From Gordonia sihwensis NBRC 108236 (GTDB lineage: Bacteria > Actinomycetota > Actinomycetes > Mycobacteriales > Mycobacteriaceae), in NCBI RefSeq assembly GCF_000333035.1, contig NZ_BANU01000033.1:1-64000 (forward strand): DNA of 64,000 nucleotides. Direction: 5' to 3'. Each line of letters opens with the position of its first letter. Position 1 is the stretch's first letter. The position numbers and the translations under genes are program-made. This document shows positions 16,209-24,625 of this stretch, one piece after another. The notes beneath the pieces were generated by a model. The model made no database searches, was not told the DNA's origin, and saw only the letters and a program-made list of their open reading frames with translations.

Positions 16209-17036
16209 TCAACGGCCGGAATGTCCGCGTTCGCGATCGGCACCGCGCCCGGCGGGAGGCTTGGCCTTCGGCGCCTGCTTGGCCGCGGTGACCGCGGCCC
16301 GGCGAGGGTTGGTCGGATGGTCCTTGGCGGCCAACGTCGCCGCAGTGGCCGCGCCTGTGCCAGTCGTACCCGCGGCGACCTGACCGCTGCGGGACACGTT
16401 GTCGGCCGCTGCATAGCCGTCATCGGCGTGTGCGCTCAGAGTCTCGGCTTCACGATCGGCGGCCTGGGCGCGCCCCATCAGAGAGGTCACCTCGGCGGCA
16501 TCGCGGTCGATGGCGGGATCGTTCTCGCCGAGAAAGGACTCTCGGTTCTCGCGCAAAGCTTCACCTGCGGCCTCGGGCGACTCGGACAGCAGCGCGTCTG
16601 CGTCGATCCCGTACTCGCGAATGCGTTCCATCAGGTTGTCGCGCAGCCGGGCGGCAGTCGCCGAACCGTCGCCGTCGCGGTCTGCCGCACGCAGCAGATC
16701 GAGCACATCGGCCGGTGCCGCCCGATCAGCCCACTGCCGATCATGTTCGCGGTCGCCAATTCTCGAAACATCCAGCCCGTATCGGGCCTTCACCTGTGCG
16801 TCGAGTTCGGAATCACTGAGGCCACCGATCGGGCTGGGTGCCGAACCAAGCTCCGGCTCAGTGTGCCGAGCGACGCTGGACAGTGCTGGATCGTCCTGCG
16901 CTGCCTCTTGCCGCATCTGCTCTTCGGCGCTTTGGCGCAGGCGCCGCATAAGGGCTTCGATCAGTGAGGCACCGTGGCCGAGTAACTTAGCTGCGGTCCG
17001 CTCCAGAACCTGCTCGAGTTCGTCGTGGTCTTGCAC
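16209..17036 (-). CDS. Hypothetical Ala-rich helical protein
   Basis: The 275-residue product is acidic and helical through its first two thirds (LEQVLERTAAKLLGHGASLI, EALMRRLRQSAEEQM), with a central part GGLSDSELDAQVKARYGLDV and an Ala/Lys/Pro-rich C-terminal tail. There is no membrane segment or catalytic motif that I recognise. It stands among transfer genes between DUF4913 and the coiled-coil gene, so a relaxosome or coupling role is possible but unproven. Confidence 0.6.
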   Translation of the reverse strand: MQDHDELEQVLERTAAKLLGHGASLIEALMRRLRQSAEEQMRQEAAQDDPALSSVARHTEPELGSAPSPIGGLSDSELDAQVKARYGLDVSRIGDREHDRQWADRAAPADVLDLLRAADRDGDGSATAARLRDNLMERIREYGIDADALLSESPEAAGEALRENRESFLGENDPAIDRDAAEVTSLMGRAQAADREAETLSAHADDGYAAADNVSRSGQVAAGTTGTGAATAATLAAKDHPTNPRRAAVTAAKQAPKAKPPAGRGADRERGHSGR

Positions 17037-17071
17037 TGCATGCTCCTTCTCTAGTGGGTCTAGCCGGTCGC

Positions 17072-17512
17072 TTACGCTCCGTCGACGCCCATCACGGCTC
17101 GGACGAAGTCGTCGTCCATACGGTCACAGGGCATAGCTGCCGTCCGGGGGTTGTGAGCGTCGGGACTGCATCCCTCGAACGGACCTTCCGGATTCGTCAA
17201 CGCGTTCATGTGGGGATCGAGATGGTCGCGCCACCACACGCTCATCCCGAGGGTCGGATCAAGGCGCAGCGATTCATAGGCCCGCCACACTGCTTCGAGT
17301 CGTGACACTGCTTCGGCGTGTTCGAACCACCTCCGACACCACAGGCGACTCTTGCCGGCGAACTCCCATTTGCGGGCGTACAACAGCGACAGGTGGTCTT
17401 CCACGAACTCATAGACCGAAGAAAATTCGGGCTCCGGCTCAGCTTCGGCGGCAGCTGCGCCGCTCGGCTCGTCGTCCTCGAGTTCTTCATCGCCAAACAG
17501 GTCGTCGTCCAT
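17072..17512 (-). CDS. DUF4913 family protein
   Basis: This 146-residue protein opens with an acidic run (MDDDLFGDEELEDDEPSG) and then has the DUF4913 core: SVYEFVEDHLSLLYARKWEF, SRLWCRRWFEHAEAVSRLEA, MSVWWRDHLDPHMNALTNPE. The family is common on actinobacterial conjugative elements next to the coupling ATPase and has no known activity. I chose ATG 17512, which has AAGGGA seven bases upstream, rather than an upstream open extension that is duplicated VirD4 sequence. Its first codons have also been copied upstream to make the start of the mini-ORF at 17747. Confidence 0.8.
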   Translation of the reverse strand: MDDDLFGDEELEDDEPSGAAAAEAEPEPEFSSVYEFVEDHLSLLYARKWEFAGKSRLWCRRWFEHAEAVSRLEAVWRAYESLRLDPTLGMSVWWRDHLDPHMNALTNPEGPFEGCSPDAHNPRTAAMPCDRMDDDFVRAVMGVDGA

Positions 17513-17555
17513 CTCACTGTCCCTTCGGGGCGTATTCGTTGAGCGATTGCCGAAT
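17499..17555. repeat. 57-bp duplication, copy 1 (second copy 17734-17790)
   Basis: The bases spanning the DUF4913 start codon, its ribosome site and the last codons of the VirD4 gene occur twice, 235 bases apart, with one visible difference. The copy at 17734-17790 is the end of the intact VirD4 gene. Confidence 0.9.
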
Positions 17556-17747
17556 GATCCGCGAGGTCGATTTGCCTTGACGGGGCCCCCAGATGTCGAG
17601 GTGCATGTCCTCCCACGACCCCAGCAGTCGTCCCTTGCCAACCAGTTCCTTGCCGATCGGAACACCTTCGACGGTGGTTAACGGTGCAGGTGCAACTGAC
17701 GAATCGATACCGAGACTCCGCGCCTTCTTCGCTAGGTCGTCGTCCAT
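17514..17747 (-). pseudogene. Remnant of duplicated VirD4 gene
   Basis: A 77-codon frame encodes MDDDLAKKA, then residues of the VirD4-like protein from ARSLGIDSSVAPAPLTTVEG through the Walker A GPRQGKSTSRI, then directly its last residues IRQSLNEYAPKGQ. The DNA is a patchwork: 17552-17734 copies 18954-19136 with two differences, and the two ends copy the DUF4913 start and VirD4 end. A tandem duplication followed by a deletion at a GAAT microhomology explains it. It keeps a start codon and ribosome site, so a small P-loop peptide might still be made. Confidence 0.85.
17552..17734. repeat. 183-bp duplication (source 18954-19136)
   Basis: This segment matches an internal piece of the VirD4 gene 1,402 bases away without indels and with two substitutions that I can see (one turns Phe into Leu). 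It implies a recent event. Confidence 0.9.
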
Positions 17748-17748
17748 T

Positions 17749-19500
17749 TCACTGTCCCTTCGGGGCGTATTCGTTGAGCGATTGCCGAATCAGGTCGGCG
17801 TATGGCTTGGCCATCCACGGCACAGTCTCAGCGACCGTGGGACGGTTACCGGCAGACAGAACGAGCGCGCGGCCGCGCGGCCATGCCTGTAGATCAGCAA
17901 CGGTGAAGATCTTCTTCTCGTCGGTGCTTCGCGACGATGACTTCCCAGTGCGAGCATCAGACACGCTCAATCGCACGCGTGTGAAATCGCCGCACAGTTC
18001 GGAGAGGCTGGCCAGGTATTCCTTCTCGCGCACGTTGCCGCCGTAGACGTACACGTTCGATGAGGATTCGAGCAGCTTCATGTTGCGTTCGCCGAACACT
18101 CCGACGCCCTGCGACCAGGACTGCAGGATCGTCATGATGATGATTCCGCGGGAACCGAAGTGACTGTAGAGCTTGGGCAGATCCGGCCACCGCACGACGT
18201 TGGCGGCTTCATCGAGCGGGCACAGCATCGGGACCGGAAGCCGCCCACCCGGCGATGCGGTCGCGATCTTTTCGGCCGTGCGGGTGGCCGCCACAGTCAA
18301 CGCCGCGACCAGCGGCCCCGTCGACCCGACGCCTTCCTTCGACAGGCAGTACAGTGTCTCGCCGTTGCGGATGTACGCTTCCAGGTCCAGGTGCGGGCGC
18401 TCAGTGTCACCTCGAGTGATCCATTCCTGCACGGACCGGTTGCGCAGGCACTTGGCCATCTTCACGCTGGTTCCGAAAATGCCGGCCTTCTGTTTCTCCG
18501 GCAGGCCCAAACGGGCGTTGAGCGCACGCGCGATCATCGGGTAGCCGTGCTCACGGAGAATTTCGACAGCATGATGGCAGGAATTCTCGTCGACGAGGCG
18601 TTCGTAGACCGTGGTGATCGGCTCGCCGGCCAACGCCGAAGCGAGGATCAGATTAGCCAGCAGATCTTCTCCCTCGGGGTCGAAGTAGGGATCCTTTTTG
18701 GCTTCTAGCCCGTCGTCACCGACTGAGAACAGCTGGGCCAACTCCTCGGCCTGCGTTTCGTCCTCAACGTAGGACAACGGGTTCCACCACCACCACGCTG
18801 GCTCATTGGCGACCTGCTGCGGGTCGAAGACCCACACCTGCCGGGTTGGGTTGCCGTCCTCGTCGCGGAACTCGCGGACAAGCCGAGTGTGGTCGAGATT
18901 GCCCCGCTTGTTTTCGGTGGTCAGCACAGCTCCGGGCGCCTCACAGATCGCTGGAATGATCCGCGAGGTCGATTTGCCTTGACGGGGCCCCCAGATGTCG
19001 AGGTGCATGTCCTCCCACGACCCCAGCAGTCGTCCCTTGCCAACCAGTTCCTTGCCGATCGGAACACCTTCGACGGTGGTGAACGGTGCAGGTGCAACTG
19101 ACGAATCGATACCGAGACTCCGCGCCTTCTCCGCTACAGCCCGCTCGCGGATGGACGCGATCTCCTTGCCTGAACCGAGGTGCTGCTGCGCCGAGTCCAC
19201 GCGAGTCCGGTGTGGCTTACGGCCGCTCCATACGTACAGACCGGTCCCTACCACCGCCCCGATGACGGCCACGATCACCACGGCCCACACCGTCGCGGCC
19301 GTCGGCCACGCGAGTTTGCCGCTCGCTACCATGATCACCGCGGCGAACGGGTTGCCGGGGATCTGCTGACCGCCGGCGAGCGTCAACGAGCCCCAGACGA
19401 TCAACGCCGCCGCGACGATCACGCCAAGCCCAACGAGCATGAGCACGGTCTCACTGTTCCGCGACGGATTCTTCGTCTGTCCAGGATTAGCTACGGGCAT
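17749..19500 (-). CDS. virD4: VirD4/TraG-type coupling ATPase
   Basis: The 583-residue protein is the type IV coupling protein that should link the relaxosome to the transfer channel. It has two N-terminal membrane segments (LMLVGLGVIVAAALIVWGSL and AATVWAVVIVAVIGAVVGTG), Walker A GPRQGKST near residue 171, a Walker B-type LCPLDEAANV near 425, and the arginine-rich C-terminal half of the TraG/VirD4 family. Its length fits actinobacterial members without a long C-terminal extension. The start is the ATG at 19500. A deleted duplicate of the gene lies just downstream. Confidence 0.9.
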   Translation of the reverse strand: MPVANPGQTKNPSRNSETVLMLVGLGVIVAAALIVWGSLTLAGGQQIPGNPFAAVIMVASGKLAWPTAATVWAVVIVAVIGAVVGTGLYVWSGRKPHRTRVDSAQQHLGSGKEIASIRERAVAEKARSLGIDSSVAPAPFTTVEGVPIGKELVGKGRLLGSWEDMHLDIWGPRQGKSTSRIIPAICEAPGAVLTTENKRGNLDHTRLVREFRDEDGNPTRQVWVFDPQQVANEPAWWWWNPLSYVEDETQAEELAQLFSVGDDGLEAKKDPYFDPEGEDLLANLILASALAGEPITTVYERLVDENSCHHAVEILREHGYPMIARALNARLGLPEKQKAGIFGTSVKMAKCLRNRSVQEWITRGDTERPHLDLEAYIRNGETLYCLSKEGVGSTGPLVAALTVAATRTAEKIATASPGGRLPVPMLCPLDEAANVVRWPDLPKLYSHFGSRGIIIMTILQSWSQGVGVFGERNMKLLESSSNVYVYGGNVREKEYLASLSELCGDFTRVRLSVSDARTGKSSSRSTDEKKIFTVADLQAWPRGRALVLSAGNRPTVAETVPWMAKPYADLIRQSLNEYAPKGQ

Positions 19501-19532
19501 TGCATTCCCCCATCGTTACGGAGTCCGGACAA

Positions 19533-20195
19533 CTACTGCGCCGCACCGTCGCTGTCCTCGATCAGGTCGCCCAGCGAGACTTCTCGCCAGCCCCGGAAAC
19601 CGGGAGCGCGGCACAGTTCCAAAGCCGGATTGCCGTTCGGGTCGTCGACGATATCGACAGTCACCCACACCTTGTGTTTGAGCATGTCTCGCATCAGCGC
19701 GGTGCGTGTCACGACATGGTTGGTGACCGACAACCGCAGATGCACGATGTCGAGTCCGGCGAACTCACGGGCTTTGCCCGCCAGATACACGGCCTTCCTC
19801 GCAGCGGACTCGTCTGCATGATCCTGATCTGCGACCTGATCGTTCTCGTGGAAGGTTCCGTACCAGGGGTCTTCTTCCTCTGCCCGGCACACCGCGTACG
19901 AATCGACCTCGACGTCACCGGCGCAGAAGAGGGTGATCGTCGGAGCCGTCTCGCCGGCAGCTTCCAGTTCGACCAACCGGGCTGCGAGGGTGTCCTTCCT
20001 GATCTGGTCGTAATCGATGCGCAGCTGCTTGCGGAGTTCGGTCTTGAACTTCGGAAACAGGAGCTTGGTCGCCAGGTTCTTCTCCTTGGCGAAGCTGTAC
20101 AGCTCGGAGTGGCTGCCCATCGAGGCGAGGGCGTCTGCATGGTCACGTACCACGGCTGCCGCGGTATCCCAGTCCTGCGCTGTCGTGCTTGTCAT
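19533..20195 (-). CDS. Hypothetical cytoplasmic transfer-cluster protein
   Basis: The 220-residue product begins at an ATG with GGAAGGA six bases upstream. It is soluble and acidic, with a helical N-terminal half (AAAVVRDHADALASMGSHSE, FKTELRKQLRIDYDQIRKDT) and a beta-rich end (KVWVTVDIVDDPNGNPALEL). I recognise no family. Its position immediately upstream of the coupling ATPase suggests a role with it. Confidence 0.65.
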   Translation of the reverse strand: MTSTTAQDWDTAAAVVRDHADALASMGSHSELYSFAKEKNLATKLLFPKFKTELRKQLRIDYDQIRKDTLAARLVELEAAGETAPTITLFCAGDVEVDSYAVCRAEEEDPWYGTFHENDQVADQDHADESAARKAVYLAGKAREFAGLDIVHLRLSVTNHVVTRTALMRDMLKHKVWVTVDIVDDPNGNPALELCRAPGFRGWREVSLGDLIEDSDGAAQ

Positions 20196-20238
20196 GATTG
20201 TTCCTTCCATCGAGGGTTTGGTGAGGTGAAGCGAGTTC

Positions 20239-21042
20239 TCAGGGCCGCAGGGTGGGACGTACCGACGGCGCGAGACTGATGATCGCCAGGCCCGGTGCTC
20301 CAATGGTCAACGCGCTCACGAGCCACGTCGACCACGAGTGTTCGGAGGCGACAGCCACGACCCACACCGCCGTCAGCAGAAGCGCCGTAAGACGGAAGAA
20401 CCGCAGTCCGTCGGCAACGAAAACGCTCAGCGCCAGCGCGCATGCGGCGGCGGCCGCGGCCGCCGCACCGGCGAGAACCGCCGCCGTTGCAGGGTCGGGA
20501 ATGCGCGGTGCCCCTGCCCGTGCCCAGGTTTCTGCGGGCAGGTTCGTGCGCAGCGCCATCAGCAGCCAGCAAACGACCGCTGCAGTCAGCGCTCCGACGA
20601 TCACAGTCGCCACGCCGCCGAAGATCATCCGACTCACCTGCACCTCCGACTCACCGCCACCATCGGTGCTGATCCTTGCTGGCCCCGGCACCCTGGCCGG
20701 TTCGGCGTTGTCGTCCATGAACGGGACCTCAACGCCGTACAGATTGCGGCCGCTGCGGTCGATGCCGTGCCGGTCGAACCCGTCCACGTCGTAGCCGTTA
20801 CGGTCCCACCCGGCAGCATCGAAGCCGCGGCGGTCATAGCCGTTCGCGTCGTAGCCGTTCCGGTCATACCCGGCGGAATCCAAGCCGTGCCGGTCGTACC
20901 CGGCAGCGTCGTAGCCGTTACGGTCATAGCCGTTTCGGTCGTAGCCCCGCGCATCGAAACCCGAGGCGTCGTAGCTGTATGGGTCGTAGCCGTTTCGGTC
21001 GTAGCCGGCCGCGCTGAAGCCGCGAGTGTCGTAGTCAGTCAC
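20239..21042 (-). CDS. Gly-Tyr-Asp pentad-repeat membrane protein
   Basis: Residues about 8-98 of this 267-residue protein are some 17 pentads of the form G-(Y/F/W/L/I)-D-x-x, for example GYDRNGYDPYSYDASGFDAR. An acidic linker follows, then four or five transmembrane segments (MIFGGVATVIVGALTAAVVC, TAAVLAGAAAAAAAACALAL, LTALLLTAVWVVAVASEHSW, LVSALTIGAPGLAIISLA). The regular aromatic and Asp spacing suggests a repetitive ligand- or cation-binding surface, but the function is unknown. It overlaps the next lipoprotein gene by four bases and so belongs to the transfer operon. Confidence 0.75.
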   Translation of the reverse strand: MTDYDTRGFSAAGYDRNGYDPYSYDASGFDARGYDRNGYDRNGYDAAGYDRHGLDSAGYDRNGYDANGYDRRGFDAAGWDRNGYDVDGFDRHGIDRSGRNLYGVEVPFMDDNAEPARVPGPARISTDGGGESEVQVSRMIFGGVATVIVGALTAAVVCWLLMALRTNLPAETWARAGAPRIPDPATAAVLAGAAAAAAAACALALSVFVADGLRFFRLTALLLTAVWVVAVASEHSWSTWLVSALTIGAPGLAIISLAPSVRPTLRP

Positions 21043-21623
21043 TGGAACACCCCATCTGTCAGTGGTTGGGAGTCGACGATCTGGATTCGCCAGACTCGCC
21101 AGCAGTTGTCCTCATCGAGAGCGAGATCGACGTCGTAGGTCATCAGCGAGTACGAGTCGACGGATCCGTCTGCGCGCTGGATCTGTTGCAGAACAGCCGC
21201 CTGACGCTTCGTCGTTCGGCTCCCCGGCTCGTCCACTGCCGGGACAACCTTCACCGTGGCGGTCACGATCGCTTTTTCCGCTCGCCACTGTGCCCACTGA
21301 CGCATCGGCCGCATCTGGTCGGTCCCGGTACTACTGCGAGTAGCGGCCTGAGCCATTTCGCCGCTGAGCCACGGCAGCGCAGTTCTCATCGCGACGCCGG
21401 AATCGGCCTGCCTCGCCGGCTCCCAGCTGTAGATCCTCGACAATGCCTCCTGTACTGAATCGTCCGGAGGGGCACCCGCGACGGGGCCTTGCCCGTCCGG
21501 ATGCTGATGGCCCGCATCCCCCGGTCCGTCAACGGCGTCGTCCCCGCCGCCGCATGCCGCCACCACGATGGCCAGCATCACGGCCAGGAGCAGTGCCGAG
21601 GCCCGCCTCGCTGTGGCCGTCAT
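21039..21623 (-). CDS. Lipoprotein of the transfer system, NTF2/VirB8-like
   Basis: The 194-residue protein has a signal peptide ending in the lipobox IVVAACGGG, then a Gly/Asp/His-rich linker and a compact C-terminal domain (RIYSWEPARQADSGVAMRTA ... CWRVWRIQIVDSQPL). Similar domains occur in the proteins from 29503 and 30387 of this cluster, which recall VirB8/TcpC-type NTF2-like subunits. It should be anchored on the outer face of the membrane. Overlaps at both ends indicate coupled translation. Confidence 0.7.
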   Translation of the reverse strand: MTATARRASALLLAVMLAIVVAACGGGDDAVDGPGDAGHQHPDGQGPVAGAPPDDSVQEALSRIYSWEPARQADSGVAMRTALPWLSGEMAQAATRSSTGTDQMRPMRQWAQWRAEKAIVTATVKVVPAVDEPGSRTTKRQAAVLQQIQRADGSVDSYSLMTYDVDLALDEDNCWRVWRIQIVDSQPLTDGVFQ

Positions 21624-21844
21624 CGGTCCCGTCCTCCCCAGCCAGCTGCCGCGACGGCCCGCATGACCGCAATCGCCAGCACCTCGAAGGCGAGCGTGGT
21701 CGCGACAGAGATCCCGATGACCAGGCCGCCCGAGACACCGAGAACCGACAGAAGCAGAGACACCGAGTAGAACGCCATCGCACCCCAGACCAGGAGAACG
21801 CCCACGATCATCACGCCGCCCAACACCTTCTCGCGCCTGTTCAT
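21620..21844 (-). CDS. Two-segment membrane protein
   Basis: The 74-residue product starts at the ATG overlapping the previous stop (ATGA), with GGAG upstream, and ends overlapping the lipoprotein start. It has two hydrophobic helices (VLGGVMIVGVLLVWGAMAFY and GLVIGISVATTLAFEVLAIA). It is a small integral membrane component of the cluster with no recognised family. Confidence 0.7.
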   Translation of the reverse strand: MNRREKVLGGVMIVGVLLVWGAMAFYSVSLLLSVLGVSGGLVIGISVATTLAFEVLAIAVMRAVAAAGWGGRDR

Positions 21845-22266
21845 CGTGTCTCCATGCACTTGGTGCGGTCGATCACGATTCGCACGTGGTCGACCGCGTT
21901 GAGAGTGGCGTTACCTCGGTCCTCGATCGTCGTGCCGCGCTTGCTGCCCGCCGGCCAGTACGTGCGATTCCACATGACATACTCGCTGCGATCGTCGGCG
22001 CGCCCCCGACGGGCGATCTGGTCGCCTACCCCGCCCGGTGTCGCGCCGTCAGCAGGCACCAGCGCAGCGACCGAGCGTCCCTGCTCTACTCCACCTTCGG
22101 CTCCGTCGGTGACCGCGGTTGTCACCGAGAACCGCGTGTGAAGCGCCGCCGCGAGCTGCTCGGCCGCGGGACACCGCGCTGCTGCCGATTCCGTCGCCGG
22201 CGCTGAGCATGCAGTCACTGCGAGCAGCGTTCCCGCGAGCACCACCGCGGTCGTTGTCTTCTTCAC
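21841..22266 (-). CDS. Lipoprotein with DUF-type C-terminal domain
   Basis: The 141-residue product has a signal peptide with lipobox LLAVTACSAP and one Cys pair (RCPAAEQ and DRTKCMETR). The C-terminal half (SEYVMWNRTYWPAGSKRGTT, NATLNAVDHVRIVID) resembles the hydrolase-associated segment of the neighbouring peptidoglycan enzyme, which has WRQYYQPAQGPGNVMEDRGD and HFDHVHV at the same spacing. It may be a degenerate, lipid-anchored relative of that domain that binds but does not cleave. It lacks the His-rich active site. Confidence 0.65.
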   Translation of the reverse strand: MKKTTTAVVLAGTLLAVTACSAPATESAAARCPAAEQLAAALHTRFSVTTAVTDGAEGGVEQGRSVAALVPADGATPGGVGDQIARRGRADDRSEYVMWNRTYWPAGSKRGTTIEDRGNATLNAVDHVRIVIDRTKCMETR

Positions 22267-22280
22267 GGATTCTCCTTTGA

Positions 22281-24320
22281 CTAGACGACCGCAGCGTCCT
22301 CGACGCCCCGGTATTTCGGCTCGTTGCGGATGATGATTTCGGCGTATGGCCGGGTCTCGCTGAAGTGGCGCGGATACAACGACGGGAATCCGTGGCTCTC
22401 CTGCACCGCGCCGGGGCCAGCGTTGTAGGCACCGAGGTACAGGTCGCGAACGTCGTGGTTCGGACCCGATTTGGGGTCAACCTGCCCGCCCGCGATCCAT
22501 CCGTCGATGTCCTTTGCCAGGTCGCACATGTAATGGCCCTGGGCCATGATCGCGTCGCCCAGGCTGTAGACATCGACCCGACCGTCGCCGTCGTAGTCCT
22601 TGCCGTAAGTCGCCCAGGTGTCAGGGATGAACTGTCCAGGCCCCTGAGCCTGATCGGGGCTCTGCACATGCTGCTGGAACCCGCCGGTCTCCTGGTGACC
22701 CTGACTGGCCAGGAGGGAGGCGCTGATCTGCGGGCAGATCCGGCCAGCCTTGTTGTACCAGCGCGCCCAATCCGCGGGCACTGAGCCGGCCTTGACATTC
22801 ACCATTCGTCCGTTGCCACTCACATCGGACGGACATTCCTCGCTGTCCGACCCAGCACCGCCGGCACCCCTGTCTTTGATCGTTCCCAGGTCCTCGCCGT
22901 TGTAGAGCGGCGACGGCAGCAGAGTTACGTGCACGTGGTCGAAGTGATTCTGGGTCCAGTCGCCGCGGTCCTCCATGACGTTCCCGGGCCCCTGCGCGGG
23001 CTGGTAATACTGCCGCCAAATCGTGTAGTCGACGTGGAAGACGGCCTTGTTGTCCATCACGTACTTCTGGATGCGATTGCCGAGCTCAACGCCCTTCTGA
23101 TCGCGGCCAGAGTTCGGGATCATGATGTCGGCGGCGCGTCCGTCAGGGTGGTCGGAGAATCCACCACCATCGGCCCGCCAGCCGCCGATCGTCTGCAGCT
23201 CAGGGAATCGCTTGGCCACCGCCCGCGCCAGGCGGACGGTGTTGGTCTGCCAGTGGGCCTCGGACCCGAATCGGGCGGCCATCGGCTTGGACACGTCCAG
23301 TTCGCCCTCGTTATCGGTCACTCCCGAGAGCGTCTGCACGTCCGATGGACCTCCCGGCGCAGCCGGCGCCGGGGACGTTGGCTTGGGCGGGGATCCAGTT
23401 GCGCCAGCGAAGGTTCCCGGCGGCGCAGGCTTCTTGTCGCGGACACCGGCCTGATGCGAGGTCACCGGCCAGGCATCCCAACCCTGACCACTCAGCGTGC
23501 TGTTCGCGACCTCCATCTGTTCCTGTGGGGTCGCTTTGTCTGCAGTCGGTGCGAACTTGTCTCCGCCGAACGCCTTCCACGTCGACGCTGAGAACTGCAG
23601 CCCGCCGTAGTAGCCGTTGCCGGTGTTGATCGCCCAGTTCCCGCCCGACTCGTGTTGGGCGACCTTGTTCCAGTCCTCGGCCGAGACGATTTGTGAGTCC
23701 TGCCCCGCCGGCGGTGCATTGGGCGCGGAAGGCCGGGCCTGGCCTGGCTCGACAGCGTCAGCCAGCCAGGGTTTCGGGTCGATGGCCTTCTGTCCCCAGC
23801 CTCCTTCCCACACCTCGAAGTGCAGATGTGCACCGCCGGGTCCCGGGGGTGAGACCTCGCCGTTGTATCCGACCTTGGCGATCTGCTGGCCGGCGGTCAC
23901 CTTCTGCCCCGGCTTGACCATGAGGTCCTGCGGAAACATGTGGCCATAGACGGTGTCGACACGCTTGCCGCCGATGTTGTGGCGCAGCACTATCCACTGG
24001 CCGAAGCCGGTCGCCTCTCCCGCCTTGTCCACAACGCCGTCGTAGGCGGCATACATGGGAGTGCCGGCCTGCGAGCCCATGTCCAGACCCTGGTGCATCA
24101 CGCCGTCGCGAGGTCCGAACCCGCTGGTGTACTGAAAGGTTCCCTTCTTCATCGGGATCACCTTCTGCCCGGGCGACAGTGACGAGCTGCTGCTCGACGA
24201 CGAGTCCGCCGGCGCACAGTCATCCGTGTCATCGCTGCCGACGAAGGCGATCAGTGCAAGGAGCGGGATCGCCACGGCGGCGACCAGAAATAGGGACAAG
24301 GACTTCGCAGCGTCGGTCAT
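22281..24320 (-). CDS. Four-domain peptidoglycan hydrolase
   Basis: This 679-residue protein, anchored by an N-terminal membrane segment, joins four wall-active modules: an M23 endopeptidase (MHQGLDMG near residue 76, GAHLHFEVW near 168), an Rpf/transglycosylase-like domain (AQHESGGNWAINTGNGYYGG near 225), an ARB_07466-like domain (GGWRADGGGFSDHPDGRAAD ... HFDHVHV), and a C-terminal lytic transglycosylase (SHQETGGF-type region ASQGHQETGGFQQHV, LYLGAYNAGPGAV). Conjugation systems use such enzymes (VirB1, TcpG) to open the wall for the channel. Combining four is unusually complete. Confidence 0.9.
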   Translation of the reverse strand: MTDAAKSLSLFLVAAVAIPLLALIAFVGSDDTDDCAPADSSSSSSSSLSPGQKVIPMKKGTFQYTSGFGPRDGVMHQGLDMGSQAGTPMYAAYDGVVDKAGEATGFGQWIVLRHNIGGKRVDTVYGHMFPQDLMVKPGQKVTAGQQIAKVGYNGEVSPPGPGGAHLHFEVWEGGWGQKAIDPKPWLADAVEPGQARPSAPNAPPAGQDSQIVSAEDWNKVAQHESGGNWAINTGNGYYGGLQFSASTWKAFGGDKFAPTADKATPQEQMEVANSTLSGQGWDAWPVTSHQAGVRDKKPAPPGTFAGATGSPPKPTSPAPAAPGGPSDVQTLSGVTDNEGELDVSKPMAARFGSEAHWQTNTVRLARAVAKRFPELQTIGGWRADGGGFSDHPDGRAADIMIPNSGRDQKGVELGNRIQKYVMDNKAVFHVDYTIWRQYYQPAQGPGNVMEDRGDWTQNHFDHVHVTLLPSPLYNGEDLGTIKDRGAGGAGSDSEECPSDVSGNGRMVNVKAGSVPADWARWYNKAGRICPQISASLLASQGHQETGGFQQHVQSPDQAQGPGQFIPDTWATYGKDYDGDGRVDVYSLGDAIMAQGHYMCDLAKDIDGWIAGGQVDPKSGPNHDVRDLYLGAYNAGPGAVQESHGFPSLYPRHFSETRPYAEIIIRNEPKYRGVEDAAVV

Positions 24321-24625
24321 GATCGCCTCTGCTGCTCTTTCAGCGCGGCGAGTAGACCACTGTTGGCGGTCTTCATCGCTTCGATGTCGGCGTAGAGCTT
24401 CGCGACAACCTCACTGTCCGCGCTCGTGCGGAGTTCGTCGAGCTTCCCGGACGCCCGCGCCCAGTTCTTCACCGTGTTCGTGTGGACTTCCAAGCTCATC
24501 GCGACCTTTGTGCACGCAGCGGTCAGCGACAGTCCCCGCTCGATTGCCGTCAGCACGGCCTGCACCGCTGTGTCGCGAATGTCGTCGGTGATCCAGCCGT
24601 AGTCTCGCCTGTTCATCGATGTCAT
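24317..24625 (-). CDS. HTH protein embedded in transfer operon
   Basis: The 102-residue protein has a helix-turn-helix resembling those of IS3-type OrfA proteins (IERGLSLTAACTKVAMSLEV, HTNTVKNWAR), followed by a coiled-coil tail (LYADIEAMKTANSGLLAALK). It overlaps both neighbours by four bases. It contains no transposase domain and no IS ends are nearby, so I take it as a domesticated DNA-binding or operon-regulatory protein rather than an insertion sequence. Confidence 0.7.
   Translation of the reverse strand: MTSMNRRDYGWITDDIRDTAVQAVLTAIERGLSLTAACTKVAMSLEVHTNTVKNWARASGKLDELRTSADSEVVAKLYADIEAMKTANSGLLAALKEQQRRS

Noticed and set aside
24317..24625. IS3-type transposase OrfA
   Set aside because: There is no OrfB and no inverted repeats, and the gene is coupled on both sides with transfer genes.
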